Source: JASHUC01 sp035523875
GTDB lineage: Bacteria; Pseudomonadota; Gammaproteobacteria; Steroidobacterales; Steroidobacteraceae
DNA length: 64,000 bases
Direction of reading: 5' to 3'
Assembly: GCA_035523875.1 (NCBI GenBank)
Contig: DATKPY010000051.1
Location: 241,090 to 305,089, forward strand
Both the position numbers and the translations under genes were made by a program. The notes beneath the pieces were generated by a model that saw only the letters and a list, made by a program, of their open reading frames with translations, ran no database searches and was not told the origin of the DNA. Below, piece after piece: positions 7,527 through 17,163 of this stretch (the stretch's first letter is position 1; the number at the start of each line of letters is the position of its first letter).

Positions 7527-10228
7527 CTCGCCGGCGCAGAGAATCTCGGCGCGGCTCGAAAGGAGTACTTGCGCTTGCGCGGCTCGCGGCGCTTGCGACC
7601 GCCGTCATCGTCGCGACCGCCGCCACGGCCGCGACTTCCCCGGTGCCACTCGGGCGCCTTCCCGACACGATCCATCCCACGGCGTACCGGCTCGAGTTGA
7701 CCGTCGATCCGGCGGCGACTGACTTCAGCGGGCATGCCGAGATCGACGCCGTGCTGCGTCAGCCGGCGAGAGCGATCTACCTGCACGGACGCGACTTGCG
7801 CGTGACAAGCGCTACCGTCGCGATGGGCAGCACGTCGATCGGCGCACTCTACACGCAGGTCGACCCGACCGGAGTTGCGCGGCTCGATTTCCCCCGCACA
7901 CTTCCGGCCGGGCCGCTCACGCTCATCTTCGATTACACGGCACCATTTCGCCGGCGCGACGAGGGCCTGTTCCACGCGAGGGTCGGCGCGGACTGGTACG
8001 CCTGGACGCAATTCGAGCCGATCGATGCACGGCGCATGTTCCCGGGATTCGACGAGCCGGGGTTCAAGACGCCGTTCACCCTCACGGTGCGCGCTCCAAG
8101 CGGCGCAAGGGTGTTCGCGAACACAGCGCAGGTGGCATCGAGCCGCGCCGGCCGCTGGATCGTGCACCGTTTCGCCCCGACCAAGCCGCTACCGACATAC
8201 CTCGTGTCGATCGCCGTCGGACCCTTCGACGTGCTCGCGACCAATGTGCCGCCGAACGCGGTACGCCACGCGCCGCTGCCCTTTCGGGTCATTGCGACCA
8301 AGGGGGAGCTCCCGCGCATGCGCTTCGCGGCCGAACAGGCGCCGCGGCTGCTCGCACTGCTCGAGCGCTACTTCGACATCCCCTATCCGTATGCGAAGCT
8401 CGACTTCATCGCCTCTCCCCTCGAGGAGGGCGCCATGGAGAACGCCGCACTCATTCTGTTCAATGATTCCGAGATTCTCCTCGATGCGAATGCGCCGCTC
8501 GCGCAGTTGCGCGACTTCGCCGACACGAGCGCGCACGAGATGGCGCACCAGTGGGTTGGGGACCTCGTCACACCAACGTGGTGGACCGACCTGTGGCTCA
8601 ACGAGAGCTTTGCGGAGTGGCTCGGCGACAAGATCGCGGGCCAGTGGCGGCCCGACCTCGACTTCTCGGCCGGTGAGCTCGCCGATGCGCTCGGCGCGAT
8701 GCAGGTGGATTCGCTCGGTCGCGGACGCGCGGTCCGCCAGCCGATCACCGACAGCCGCGACATCGCGAGCGCATTCGACGACATCACCTACTCGAAGGGC
8801 GCGCAGGTGCTCTCGATGTTCGAGACCTACCTCGGCCCGGAGCGCTTTGCGAGCGCCCTGAGGCTGCACCTCGAGCGCTTCCGCTTCGGCAACGCGACCG
8901 CGCAGGATTTCTTCGATTCGCTCACGCAGGCATCGGGCGACCGGCAGATCGCGGCGGCGATGCGCACATTCATCGATCAGACCGGCGTGCCGATCGTGAC
9001 CGTGGATCAACGGCCGGGATCCCTGAGGCTCATGCAAAGCCGCTACGTCCCGCTCGGCGTGAGCGGGGAGCCGCCGCGCAGCTGGCTCATTCCCGTGTGC
9101 CTGGCGCGCGGTGGTGCGCGCGAGTGCACGCTCCTCGCCACGCTCCAGGCGGCCGTACCCGAACTCCGCGGCGACGCACCGCTCATGCCCAATGCCGGGG
9201 GTACCGGATACTATCGATTTCGCTTTGCCGGCCGTGGCTGGGCTCCGCTGCTTGCCGCGGCGCCGACTCTCGATGGACGCGAGGCACTCGCCGTCGCCGA
9301 CAGCGTCTGGGCCGACTTTGCCTCGGGGACGGGCTCGTTCGCGCGCGTGATCGAGGCCGCACGCACGCTGAGCGAAAACGCCGACTACCTCGCCGCAGTC
9401 GCGCTCGCGAGGCATCTCAGGGGGCTCGCCGATTCAATGCTTTCCGGCGAGCAGCGTGCCGAGTACCGCAGTCTCATGGAGTCGATCTATGCGCCGCGGC
9501 TCGCGGATCTCGGGCTCGATCCACGCACCGGAGCCTATGATGGCGAGCCGGCGCCACGGCAGAGTCTGCGCCAGGCGCTCCTTCCGGTCGTTGCGCTGCA
9601 GGCACGCAACGCGGATGTCCGCGCCCGCCTCGCGGCCGCCGCGCAGTCTTACCTCGCGGGCGATGATCGGGCGCTCGATCCGGCCTTTCGCGGCACCGCG
9701 CTCGCGGTCGCGGTGCAGGATCTCGGCGCACCGTTCATGTCCCGGCTCGCGGCGGTGGCAACCCGCTCCTCGGATCCGCTCCTCGCGGACCAGGCCGCGA
9801 GCGCAATCGGCACTGCGGATACGCCGGCGCTCGCGCAGCAAGCCATCGACCTCGCCGCCTCCGGGCGCGTGCCGCAGCTCGATGCGATCGGCGTGCTCAT
9901 GGCTCTCTCACGGCGGCCGGGCGTGCGCGATGCGGCCGTGCACTATGCGGATCAGCACTTCAGCGAGCTCGTGGCGAGCGTACCGGGGTTCGAGCGACCG
10001 GAGCTTGCGGAGCTGTTCGCGGGGTACTGCTCGCCGGCCGGCGCCGAGCGCGCCGAGGCCTTCGTGCGGCCACGGATGAAAGCGCTCGGCGGAGGGCAGC
10101 TCGAGCTCGCACGGGTGAAGGAGCAGATCATCAGATGCGCGCAGCTGAAAAGCGCCAAGGAGCGGGAGATCGACGCGGCGCTCCAGCGCTTTGCGCCGCC
10201 CTCATTGCGGGAGGCCGAGCGCGAGTGA
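7523..10228 (+). CDS. secreted M1-family zinc aminopeptidase
   Basis: Zinc metallopeptidase removing N-terminal residues from peptides, probably in the periplasm. The start is set at GTG 7523, which overlaps the upstream stop and opens a clear signal peptide (Arg-rich, then a hydrophobic Ala/Val core to about residue 37). Upstream in-frame starts would lie inside the previous gene. The exopeptidase motif GAMEN is at about 303-307 and the zinc motif HEMAH at 338-342, with the third ligand Glu361 in NESFAEW, at the expected 18-residue spacing. The C-terminal ERAP1-like helical domain is present; 901 aa is normal. Its 3' end overlaps the convergent regulator gene by 27 nt. Confidence 0.93.
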   Translation: MTRRRRESRRGSKGVLALARLAALATAVIVATAATAATSPVPLGRLPDTIHPTAYRLELTVDPAATDFSGHAEIDAVLRQPARAIYLHGRDLRVTSATVAMGSTSIGALYTQVDPTGVARLDFPRTLPAGPLTLIFDYTAPFRRRDEGLFHARVGADWYAWTQFEPIDARRMFPGFDEPGFKTPFTLTVRAPSGARVFANTAQVASSRAGRWIVHRFAPTKPLPTYLVSIAVGPFDVLATNVPPNAVRHAPLPFRVIATKGELPRMRFAAEQAPRLLALLERYFDIPYPYAKLDFIASPLEEGAMENAALILFNDSEILLDANAPLAQLRDFADTSAHEMAHQWVGDLVTPTWWTDLWLNESFAEWLGDKIAGQWRPDLDFSAGELADALGAMQVDSLGRGRAVRQPITDSRDIASAFDDITYSKGAQVLSMFETYLGPERFASALRLHLERFRFGNATAQDFFDSLTQASGDRQIAAAMRTFIDQTGVPIVTVDQRPGSLRLMQSRYVPLGVSGEPPRSWLIPVCLARGGARECTLLATLQAAVPELRGDAPLMPNAGGTGYYRFRFAGRGWAPLLAAAPTLDGREALAVADSVWADFASGTGSFARVIEAARTLSENADYLAAVALARHLRGLADSMLSGEQRAEYRSLMESIYAPRLADLGLDPRTGAYDGEPAPRQSLRQALLPVVALQARNADVRARLAAAAQSYLAGDDRALDPAFRGTALAVAVQDLGAPFMSRLAAVATRSSDPLLADQAASAIGTADTPALAQQAIDLAASGRVPQLDAIGVLMALSRRPGVRDAAVHYADQHFSELVASVPGFERPELAELFAGYCSPAGAERAEAFVRPRMKALGGGQLELARVKEQIIRCAQLKSAKEREIDAALQRFAPPSLREAERE

Positions 10229-12703
10229 GCACGCGGCGAGCTCATCGAGCGGCTCGACTCGGGCGCGCTCCCAGCTTGAGCCCAAGCGCTCGTCGAGGAT
10301 CGCTTTGACCGCGCCACGCATATGCTCCTCGGCCGGCCGGCGGCCCACGTCCCCGTGCGCCGCGCGCGCCTCCTGCGCGCACGCGGCGATGCGGGCCGCG
10401 TCCATGATGCGGCCTTCGCGACAGGAGAGCAGGGCCATGGCATCGAGTGCCAGGTACAGTTTGCCGCTATCGAGCCTGCGGGCAAGCTCGTAGAGCTCGG
10501 CGCCCTGCCTGCGCGCCTCTTCCAGCTCTCCCGAAATGAGCAGCGCCGCGAAGGCGAGCACGAGCAGCTCGAACTGCGTCTCCCTTCGGCCCACGTGACG
10601 CAGACTCGCGACGAGGGGTCGCGCGAGCTGCAATGCGGCAGCGGTACGGCCGCACGCAACATCCAGCTCGACGATGCCGACTGTCGCGGCAAGGGCCTGC
10701 CGCTCACTCGTCGTGAGCGCAAGGCGCACGGCACGCTCGTAGGCCATCCGGGCCTCCTCATAGCGACCGTCGCCGGTGAGCAGCGCACCTTCGGTGAGAG
10801 CACCCTGCGCGAGCAGCCGCGCAGGCCAGGCTGGATTCTCGAGCGCGCGTGCGGTCGCGCACGACTCGCGCGCGAGGCTCGGGTCCGTGCGCCAGTTGAG
10901 CGCGAGCAGCATCAGCGCATGATGCCGTGCACGCGCATCGCCGCACTCGGCGTGAATTCGTGCGGCGAGCTCCGCGGCATACCGCGCCCGATCGCACCGG
11001 CGCGTCGAGTCGCACACGGCGACGGCCTCCCAGAAACGCCCGACCCGCTCCCGCGGTGCGGCCTCGGAGAGCCCCGCAAGCGTCTGCTCGCAGCGCGCAC
11101 GACCTTCCGCGCACAGATCGGCCTCCACCCACAACGGCCAGGCCGAGCCGTAGAGCGCGACCGCGAGCACCGAGTCGTGCGCCACCGCCCAGTCGAGGGC
11201 GGCACGCAGATTCTCGATCTCGGGGCCATACCGGTACAGCCACACCGCCTCATCGAGCGACCAGTACTCCCGATACGCGACATCGAGCACCTCGAGCACG
11301 CTCGCGGCCATGCGGGCCCGTGCGGCGTCGAGCTCGTCGAGCGCGAGCAGTTTTGCCTGAGCGAAGTGACGCACGGTCTCGAGCAACGCGTAGCGCGGCG
11401 AGTCCACCGCGCCCACGCTCAAGAGGGAGCGATCGACGAGGCATCCGATCACATCGATTGCTTCCGCTTCGTCCATGCCGGCATCCGTTGCGCTGCGCGC
11501 GGCGGCGCCGAGCGAGAAGCTGCCGGCGAACACGCTCAGCAGGCGCAGCACTCTCTGCTCGCGCTCGCTGAGCAGGCGGTAGCTCCAGTCGAACGCGGCC
11601 TGAAGAGCCGCGTGGCGCGGCTCGGCGACGGATGCGAGCCGCAGCAGACGGAACCGATCGTCGAGATGCGCGAGCAGCGCGGCAAGCCCAAGTGCGGGAA
11701 CGCGGGCGGCGGCGAGCTCGAGGGCGAGCGGGATTCCATCGAGGCGCCGACACACCTCGGCGACGAGGGCGCAATTGGCGCGCGTGAGCTCGAAGCGCCG
11801 GTCGACTGCCGCGGCACGCTGCGTGAAGAGCGTCACCGCCGCACTCCGCGTCGCTTCCTCGCCCGAGGCGCCCCGCTCGGGAACCGGTAGAACGCCGAGC
11901 CTGTAGACGATCTCCCCGGCGATGCCGAGGGGTACCTGGCTCGTAACCAGCGCGCGCACTTCGTGCGTCTGCGAAAGGAGTGTCGCGAGCCGACTCGCAA
12001 GGCTCCCGCCCAAGTGCTCCGCGCAATCGAGAATCAGGAGCAGCGGCACGTGCTCGAGGGTCTGGGCAAGCGCTACGAAACCATCGACTCCCTCCGGGAG
12101 CGACACTCCGATTGCAAGCGCGATCGCGGAGGGCACGTGCTGCGCGTCCTGAACTCCTGCAAGGGCTGCCCACGCGACCGAGTCCTCCGACGTCGCGGCT
12201 GCTTTGGCGAGGAGCTCCTGCGCGAGGCGCGTCTTGCCGACCCCGGCGACGCCCACCAGCGTGACGAGCCGGCTGCGTGCGAGAGCAGATTCGACCTCGT
12301 GCAATTCCTGTTCGCGTCCCACCAGCGCGGCTAGCTGGCTCGGCCAGTTGCGGCGCGGCGCCACACGCTGCGACGCGGTCTGCGCGGCGCTCACCGGCAG
12401 TGAATCTGCCGCCGCTGCTTGCGTAACCGAGAGCTCGAGGCGATACCCGAACCCCGGCACCGTGCGGATCGCACCCGCGCCGAGCACGCGCCTGAGACTT
12501 GCGATCTGAGCAGGCAGGTTGTTCTCGTCGACGATGACTCGTGGCCAGACCCGCTCGATCAGTACGGTCTTTGAAACGAGCTTCCCCGCGTTCTCAACCA
12601 GTGCAAGCAGCAGATCGAATGCGCGCGCGCCGAGCTCGACCGGCTTGCCCGCCGACAGCAGGCTCCGCTCGGATGGAACAAGCTCGAATTCCCCAACGCG
12701 CAT
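10202..12703 (-). CDS. OmpR-type winged-helix / NB-ARC ATPase transcriptional regulator
   Basis: One-component regulator joining DNA binding to a STAND ATPase. From ATG 12703 (833 aa) residues 1-91 form an OmpR/CadC-like winged helix (GARAFDLLLALVENAG ... IASLRRVLGAG ... TVPGFGYRLEL). After a linker, residues about 125-400 carry the NTPase with P-loop GVAGVGKT (151-158) and Walker B LLLILDCAEH. The rest is helical, TPR-like, and probably senses a ligand or partner. A GTG at 12805 in the same frame adds 34 residues, but that stretch includes a TATATT-like promoter element, so 12703 is preferred. It may control neighbours; target and signal are unknown. Confidence 0.87.
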   Translation of the reverse strand: MRVGEFELVPSERSLLSAGKPVELGARAFDLLLALVENAGKLVSKTVLIERVWPRVIVDENNLPAQIASLRRVLGAGAIRTVPGFGYRLELSVTQAAAADSLPVSAAQTASQRVAPRRNWPSQLAALVGREQELHEVESALARSRLVTLVGVAGVGKTRLAQELLAKAAATSEDSVAWAALAGVQDAQHVPSAIALAIGVSLPEGVDGFVALAQTLEHVPLLLILDCAEHLGGSLASRLATLLSQTHEVRALVTSQVPLGIAGEIVYRLGVLPVPERGASGEEATRSAAVTLFTQRAAAVDRRFELTRANCALVAEVCRRLDGIPLALELAAARVPALGLAALLAHLDDRFRLLRLASVAEPRHAALQAAFDWSYRLLSEREQRVLRLLSVFAGSFSLGAAARSATDAGMDEAEAIDVIGCLVDRSLLSVGAVDSPRYALLETVRHFAQAKLLALDELDAARARMAASVLEVLDVAYREYWSLDEAVWLYRYGPEIENLRAALDWAVAHDSVLAVALYGSAWPLWVEADLCAEGRARCEQTLAGLSEAAPRERVGRFWEAVAVCDSTRRCDRARYAAELAARIHAECGDARARHHALMLLALNWRTDPSLARESCATARALENPAWPARLLAQGALTEGALLTGDGRYEEARMAYERAVRLALTTSERQALAATVGIVELDVACGRTAAALQLARPLVASLRHVGRRETQFELLVLAFAALLISGELEEARRQGAELYELARRLDSGKLYLALDAMALLSCREGRIMDAARIAACAQEARAAHGDVGRRPAEEHMRGAVKAILDERLGSSWERARVEPLDELAACSLALGLPQ

Positions 12704-13197
12704 GGGCTCCACGCCTGCGCTCCCGGTGTGATGATTGCTTTTGAGTGCCGGCGCGCTCGCTGTTCCAAACGAATATAACCGAGCGCCGAGCGCGGTTGTA
12801 GCCACGTTTCACGCCATCGCTCTACGAAAGCTGCGTGCGGTTCGCGATATCCAATGCTGTCGCAGCGGTTGACCGTCCGGCACTGACGCGATACGCGCTC
12901 GAGCGCGGGATCAAGACGCCGCCGACCGCCGCCGGAGCCTACGCAAACGTTCTCTCGGACCGCTGGACCCTCGTCGCGAACGTAGTGCAATCGGACGCGG
13001 GGAACCCGACAAGTCATTGAAAGAATATGTAAAAATTCTTCGACAACGGATCATCGCACCGGCTTTAGAATACTTTCATAGGCAATTCAAGACGTGCGCG
13101 ACGTCCTGCGGGACACTGCGGTTCACGCGGGTGCAACGGGAGCGGCCGTTGCGTCCGCGGAGCCATCGCGAAGCACAGCACATCGAAGGAGACGGGC
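12704..13197. other. intergenic region between divergent genes
   Basis: This 494-nt stretch holds the start regions of two divergent genes. On the minus side a GGTTATATTCG box about 70 nt upstream of ATG 12703 could be a -10 element. On the plus side there is a clearly AT-richer patch at about 13019-13080 with GAAAGAATATG...AATTCTTC, an imperfect inverted repeat, and a TAGAAT box at 13066-13071, about 130 nt before the 13198 gene. Short frames here lack protein-like character. I see no RNA gene. Confidence 0.5.
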
Positions 13198-13470
13198 ATG
13201 CCGAAATTCGTCATCGAGCGCGACATTCCGGGCGCGGGAAAACTGAGCGCCGCCGATCTGAAGGCCATCTCGAAGAAATCCTGCGGAGTGCTGAGCAGCC
13301 TGGGACCGAGCGTGCAGTGGATCGAGAGTTTCGTCACCGCAGACAAGATCTACTGCATCTATCACGCGACGGACGAGTCGCTGGTCAGGCGCCACGCCGA
13401 GCTCGGCGGTTTCCCCGCCAACAAGATCTCCGCGGTCTCCTCCGTGATCGACCCGGCGACCGCCGAGTGA
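13198..13470 (+). CDS. DUF4242-family small protein
   Basis: 90-aa cytoplasmic protein of the DUF4242 family (ferredoxin-like fold predicted for the family, function not established). The sequence opens MPKFVIERDIPGAGKLS and contains the family's WIESFVTADKIYCIYHA core and a final NKISAVSSVIDPATA strand. An AAGGAGA ribosome site lies just upstream of ATG 13198. It stands alone between the NB-ARC regulator and a small lipoprotein gene, so context gives no functional hint. Confidence 0.88.
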   Translation: MPKFVIERDIPGAGKLSAADLKAISKKSCGVLSSLGPSVQWIESFVTADKIYCIYHATDESLVRRHAELGGFPANKISAVSSVIDPATAE

Positions 13471-13482
13471 TATCCGCACGCA

Positions 13483-13511
13483 GCGGATGCGCGCGCACCC
13501 GCCGCATCCGC
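13483..13511 (+). repeat. 9-bp inverted repeat downstream of the DUF4242 gene
   Basis: GCGGATGCG at 13483-13491 pairs perfectly with CGCATCCGC at 13503-13511 across an 11-nt loop, 13 nt after the DUF4242 stop. It could act as a transcript-end hairpin, but there is no following T-run, so it is not a canonical rho-independent terminator. Confidence 0.45.
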
Positions 13512-13642
13512 CGGTCCCTACGCTCTGCTGTGGGGGCGGGGCAGTATGTCTCGCCAGTCGCACTGGGCATGTTCCTTGCGAATCCACCCATACGGGGCGG
13601 AGGCACTCTTGTTGCTTCGCACTACGAATCGGAGGACACACC

Positions 13643-13813
13643 ATGTCGGGAAAAAGACGCATCGCCCTTGGGAGCTGTTTGCTTGGAATGATCGTCCTCG
13701 TCGCGGGCTGTGTAATTGCGCCGCGCGAGGGCTACTACGACCGCAACCACCATCGGTACTACCACGCGCACGCGTGGCACGCATGCATCGACAACGACCC
13801 GCATTGTCGGTGA
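13643..13813 (+). CDS. small His/Tyr-rich lipoprotein
   Basis: 56-residue probable lipoprotein. The ATG at 13643 follows a strong GGAGGA site (13631-13636). Longer frames starting at 13487 lack this. The N-terminus is basic, then hydrophobic, ending in lipobox VAGC (Cys23). The mature part is only about 33 residues and rich in His and Tyr (YYDRNHHRYYHAHAWHAC). It could bind metal, but that is a guess from composition. No known family is recognised. Confidence 0.72.
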   Translation: MSGKRRIALGSCLLGMIVLVAGCVIAPREGYYDRNHHRYYHAHAWHACIDNDPHCR

Positions 13814-13872
13814 GCGGATGACCCGCCCGTGCACGCGGGCGCTTCCGCGCCACCTGCATCTCGTGACCTTGG

Positions 13873-13902
13873 TTGCCTTCTTGCGGCCGGCCCGAATAAA
13901 AT
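13873..13902 (+). promoter_or_regulatory. probable sigma70 promoter of tRNA-Gly
   Basis: TTGCCT (13873-13878) and TAAAAT (13897-13902) are separated by 18 nt and end 9 nt before the first base of tRNA-Gly. This spacing suits a promoter for a stable RNA. Confidence 0.5.
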
Positions 13903-13911
13903 CTCGGGCTC

Positions 13912-13985
13912 GCGGGTGTAGTTCAATGGTAGAACTGCAGCTTCCCAAGCTGCTAACGTGGGTTCGATTCCCATCACCCGCTCCA
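13912..13985 (+). tRNA. tRNA-Gly (anticodon CCC)
   Basis: Complete cloverleaf: acceptor GCGGGTG pairs with CACCCGC, the D arm has GTTCAATGGTAGAAC, the anticodon stem is GCAGC/GCTGC with loop TTCCCAA (anticodon CCC), and the T arm is GTGGG-TTCGATT-CCCAT. The discriminator T is followed by an encoded CCA (13983-13985). The sequence closely resembles enterobacterial tRNA-Gly(CCC). Confidence 0.97.
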
Positions 13986-14035
13986 GAGTCCGCCCGCTAT
14001 CGTCGCGCCGCGTAGCGCCTGCGAGGCGGCCACCC

Positions 14036-16699
14036 CTACCCTCGTGGGCGCGCGTAGTCCGCTTCGTCCGTCACGAACTCTTTGCGGCAGATCACCCGCG
14101 TGCCGCGCGGCTTACGCCGCTCGAGGACAAGTGTCGCGCCGATGGCGCGTGCGCGAAACGTCATGCTCCGCAGCCCGATTCCGCCCTGCAGCGGGCGGGT
14201 CGGGGGCATCCCGGTGCCATCGTCCGCAACCTCGAGCGTCACGCCCGTGGGATCGACGGCCAGGGAAAGATCGATTCTCGAGGCCTGGGCATGACGCTGC
14301 GCATTGGACACCGCTTCCTGCGCGATGCGGTACATCTCATCTGCCGCGGCGGCGCCGAGTTTGAGCGGCGCGAGCCGGTCGATTGAAAGCCGCAGGATCG
14401 GTCCGCGACTGCCGCGGTGCAGACGCACCATCTCCTCGAGTGCGGTGACGAGATTGCCACCGGCGGCGCTCACTGGAGCGAGTCCATGAGCGATCAACCG
14501 ACAGGTTTCGATCGCCTGTCGCAGCAGCTGGTCGATTTGCTCGAGGTCCGAGCGCGCGCGTCCGTCCCGCCGGCGCTCCTCGGTCGCCAGTGCGCCAAAG
14601 AGCAGCGAGATGCCGGTCAGCTGCTGCCCCAGGCCATCGTGCAGGTCTATTCCGAGCTTGTTGCGCTCCCGATCCGCAGCCTCGAGCATCGCGCTCTCGA
14701 GCCTGCGAAGCTCGGATAAGTCCCGCACCGAAACGTAGATGAACGTCGCATCGTTCACGCGGAATGCATTGCAGCGCACTTCAACCGGGAACGTCGACCC
14801 GTCGCGCCTCAGCAGGGCGGACTCGAACGCCTGACCGTGACCGGACGCATTCTCGGACAGCGCTTCGCCGAGGGTGAGCGAAGTCTGCCCGGCATCCCAC
14901 GACTGCCAGGAACTGCCCAGCAACGCGGTGCGCTCGCGCCCGACGCTGGCGGCGAATGATTCGCTGCATTCTACGAGCCGACCGTGACTGTCGAGAATGA
15001 CGACACCATCCGAGGCGTTACGAAGAAATTCATGGACCCTGGTCGCTTCGGCGGCGACGCTGCGCTCCAGGCGCTTGCGCTCGGTCAGGTCGACGAGCGT
15101 CGACAGCGCGTAGGTGTCGCCGGCCAGCAGGATGTGGCTCAAGTTCGCGAGCACGACGATCGCATCACCCGAACGGTTATAGAGAGTCCGCTCGCGATTC
15201 AGCACCTCGCCGAGCCGCGTGAGCTCGTCGCACAGCTCCGCCCGGACCTCCAGATCCCGGCTGATCCCGAGCTCGACGGAGGTTTTCCCGAGCGCCGCAT
15301 CGTGTGGCACCCCGAACATTCGCACCCACGCATCGTTCACGTCGACATAGGTGTATTGCGGTACGCGTATGAGCGCCGCGGGAAGCGCCGAGCGGCGGAA
15401 AAGCGCCACGAACTTCTCCTCGCTCGCCCGCAGCTGATCCTCCGCGCGCGCCCGGTCGGTCACGTCGTTCGCGAACACGAGGACCGTTCGCGGTCCGTCG
15501 AGCGTGGTCTCGTGTGCCCAAACGTCGACCGGGAAGATTCGACCGTCGCGGCCGCGGTGCCATGCTCGCAGATATGCGTTGTTCGTTGCGGAGGTGACCG
15601 TCGGCAGTACCCTCTCGCCGGGTGCGACGGCGAGCTCGCCGATTCCGTGGGCATGCCATTCGCCCGCCGTCCAGCCGTACTGCTGCTCCGCCGCCGCATT
15701 CATCTCGACGAAGCGTCCGGACTCCACATCGACCACGAGCAACGGCTGGGGCGAGCGGTTGAACAGCTGCGCGTACCGCAGATCGCTGCGGCGCCGCTCG
15801 GCCAGAAGCACGGTCGTCACGAGCGTGGCGCTGATCATGGCCCAGATGTAGGACCACAGCGAAATGAGATTCGCGAAGGCGTCGTTTCCGCGATAGATTC
15901 CGAAACCGAGCGAGTAGCAGATCGCCTCGAGAACCGCGAGGAGGGCGGCAACCGCAGCCGCCGGCAGAAAGCCGAACTGTAACGATACCGCCATCGCGAG
16001 CGCAGTAGACAGCACGATGACGGGCGCCTGGGCGAGTCCATTCTCCGCGATTGCCTGGGGCGCGCCCAGGATGAAGGCGCATACCAGCGCAATAGCCACG
16101 CCGTAAGGGCCGAAACGGCGCGCATCCTTGATGAGCGCGCGGGCACTCCCGCGCTCCACGGCGATGATGACCGGCGCAAGCAGCAACGTGCCGGTGACAT
16201 TGTTGAGCCACCACCGTAACGGGTCGCTCCAGGTCCATACGAGGCGATCTACGGGATCGATCGGGTAGTAGATCGCGAACATGCCTGCGCCGAGGACGGC
16301 CGGTACCGCCATGCCGATCAGACTGGCGAGAAGGAACACGGGGATGTCGCGCAGATTCGAGAACGATCGGGCGAATCGCCAGCGCTGCAACAGCACGATC
16401 ATGAGCAGGGTGCCGAGCGGTATTCCGCAACCGACGACCAGCGCCGGCAGCCATGCCGTGCCGCGCGCGAGCTCGATCGCGACCTCCGCCACCAGCACTG
16501 CAAACCACTGCCGCCCGCTCGTGCGCATGATCGCCGCGACGGCGATGCCGCTCGGGAGCATCCAGAGCGGGTGGCCTCCCAAGCGGGGCAGCTCTACGCT
16601 CGCGAAAACGCCTGAAGCGAACACCGCGACGAACGTGGCAAACGAGTGTGCGACGAAAATGCCGTGGCGCGTCAAGGCGCCGTTGCGCGGGCTCAGCAT
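14036..16699 (-). CDS. orphan MASE1-PAS hybrid-free sensor histidine kinase (NarL/DesK-type)
   Basis: Membrane sensor kinase, 887 aa. Residues about 10-300 are eight or more hydrophobic helices resembling the MASE1 sensory domain (LPRLGGHPLWMLPSGIAVAA). About 310-640 hold three to four PAS domains (for example FNRSPQPLLVVDVESGRFVE). The HisKA_3 motif ERNKLGIDLHDGLGQQLTG carries the phosphorylatable His, followed by an HATPase_c with EAVSNAQRHA and DDGTGMP. There is no receiver and no response regulator gene next to it. It starts 63 nt after the nitrile hydratase accessory gene on the same strand and could be read through from it. The signal is unknown. Confidence 0.9.
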   Translation of the reverse strand: MLSPRNGALTRHGIFVAHSFATFVAVFASGVFASVELPRLGGHPLWMLPSGIAVAAIMRTSGRQWFAVLVAEVAIELARGTAWLPALVVGCGIPLGTLLMIVLLQRWRFARSFSNLRDIPVFLLASLIGMAVPAVLGAGMFAIYYPIDPVDRLVWTWSDPLRWWLNNVTGTLLLAPVIIAVERGSARALIKDARRFGPYGVAIALVCAFILGAPQAIAENGLAQAPVIVLSTALAMAVSLQFGFLPAAAVAALLAVLEAICYSLGFGIYRGNDAFANLISLWSYIWAMISATLVTTVLLAERRRSDLRYAQLFNRSPQPLLVVDVESGRFVEMNAAAEQQYGWTAGEWHAHGIGELAVAPGERVLPTVTSATNNAYLRAWHRGRDGRIFPVDVWAHETTLDGPRTVLVFANDVTDRARAEDQLRASEEKFVALFRRSALPAALIRVPQYTYVDVNDAWVRMFGVPHDAALGKTSVELGISRDLEVRAELCDELTRLGEVLNRERTLYNRSGDAIVVLANLSHILLAGDTYALSTLVDLTERKRLERSVAAEATRVHEFLRNASDGVVILDSHGRLVECSESFAASVGRERTALLGSSWQSWDAGQTSLTLGEALSENASGHGQAFESALLRRDGSTFPVEVRCNAFRVNDATFIYVSVRDLSELRRLESAMLEAADRERNKLGIDLHDGLGQQLTGISLLFGALATEERRRDGRARSDLEQIDQLLRQAIETCRLIAHGLAPVSAAGGNLVTALEEMVRLHRGSRGPILRLSIDRLAPLKLGAAAADEMYRIAQEAVSNAQRHAQASRIDLSLAVDPTGVTLEVADDGTGMPPTRPLQGGIGLRSMTFRARAIGATLVLERRKPRGTRVICRKEFVTDEADYARPRG

Positions 16700-16761
16700 C
16701 CGACCCCCTGCCCTGCACGAGACCGAGTCTCGGCGCTGCCTATGATCCAGCGCTCGTCAGT

Positions 16762-17163
16762 CTAGCTATCGGCGCCGCATGCAGCGTTCAGCTGGACTGC
16801 GCATCCGTGCGGCGTAAGCCGGTACGCAGTCACCCAGGCCGCTTTGCGTGCGCAGAGCTCCTTCGGGTCGGCCAAGCCCTTCTCGACCACCAGACGCTCG
16901 AGCGTCGTGAGCCACAGGTGGTAGTAGCGCGAGCCGTCGTCCGGCTCGCCGCCGTCGCGAGCCGCTCTCAGCGCCTCGCCGAGCGCTGCCGCCCATTCGT
17001 TCCACGTGAAGTGCCCGAGCGCCGCGAGCTTGATGGCGAGAGCGAAGGCTTGCGCCTGCCACGGTTCCGCGAACGCCGAGCCCTGCCCGGCGCGGGGATC
17101 CACCGCCACCCGCGCGCGGGACTCGGACTCTTGCGCGAGACTAGGCAGGCTCAAGATGGTCAT
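16762..17163 (-). CDS. nitrile hydratase accessory protein (activator/metallochaperone)
   Basis: 133-aa accessory protein that in this family delivers or helps insert the metal into nitrile hydratase alpha. The start is placed at ATG 17163, giving MTILSLPSL and overlapping the beta-subunit end by 23 nt. The conserved block FAEPWQAQAFALAIKLAALG, then FTWNEWAAALGEAL and YYHLWLTTLERLVVEKGL, matches this family, which is related to the N-terminal half of the beta subunit. It is the last gene of the alpha-beta-accessory operon. Confidence 0.88.
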   Translation of the reverse strand: MTILSLPSLAQESESRARVAVDPRAGQGSAFAEPWQAQAFALAIKLAALGHFTWNEWAAALGEALRAARDGGEPDDGSRYYHLWLTTLERLVVEKGLADPKELCARKAAWVTAYRLTPHGCAVQLNAACGADS

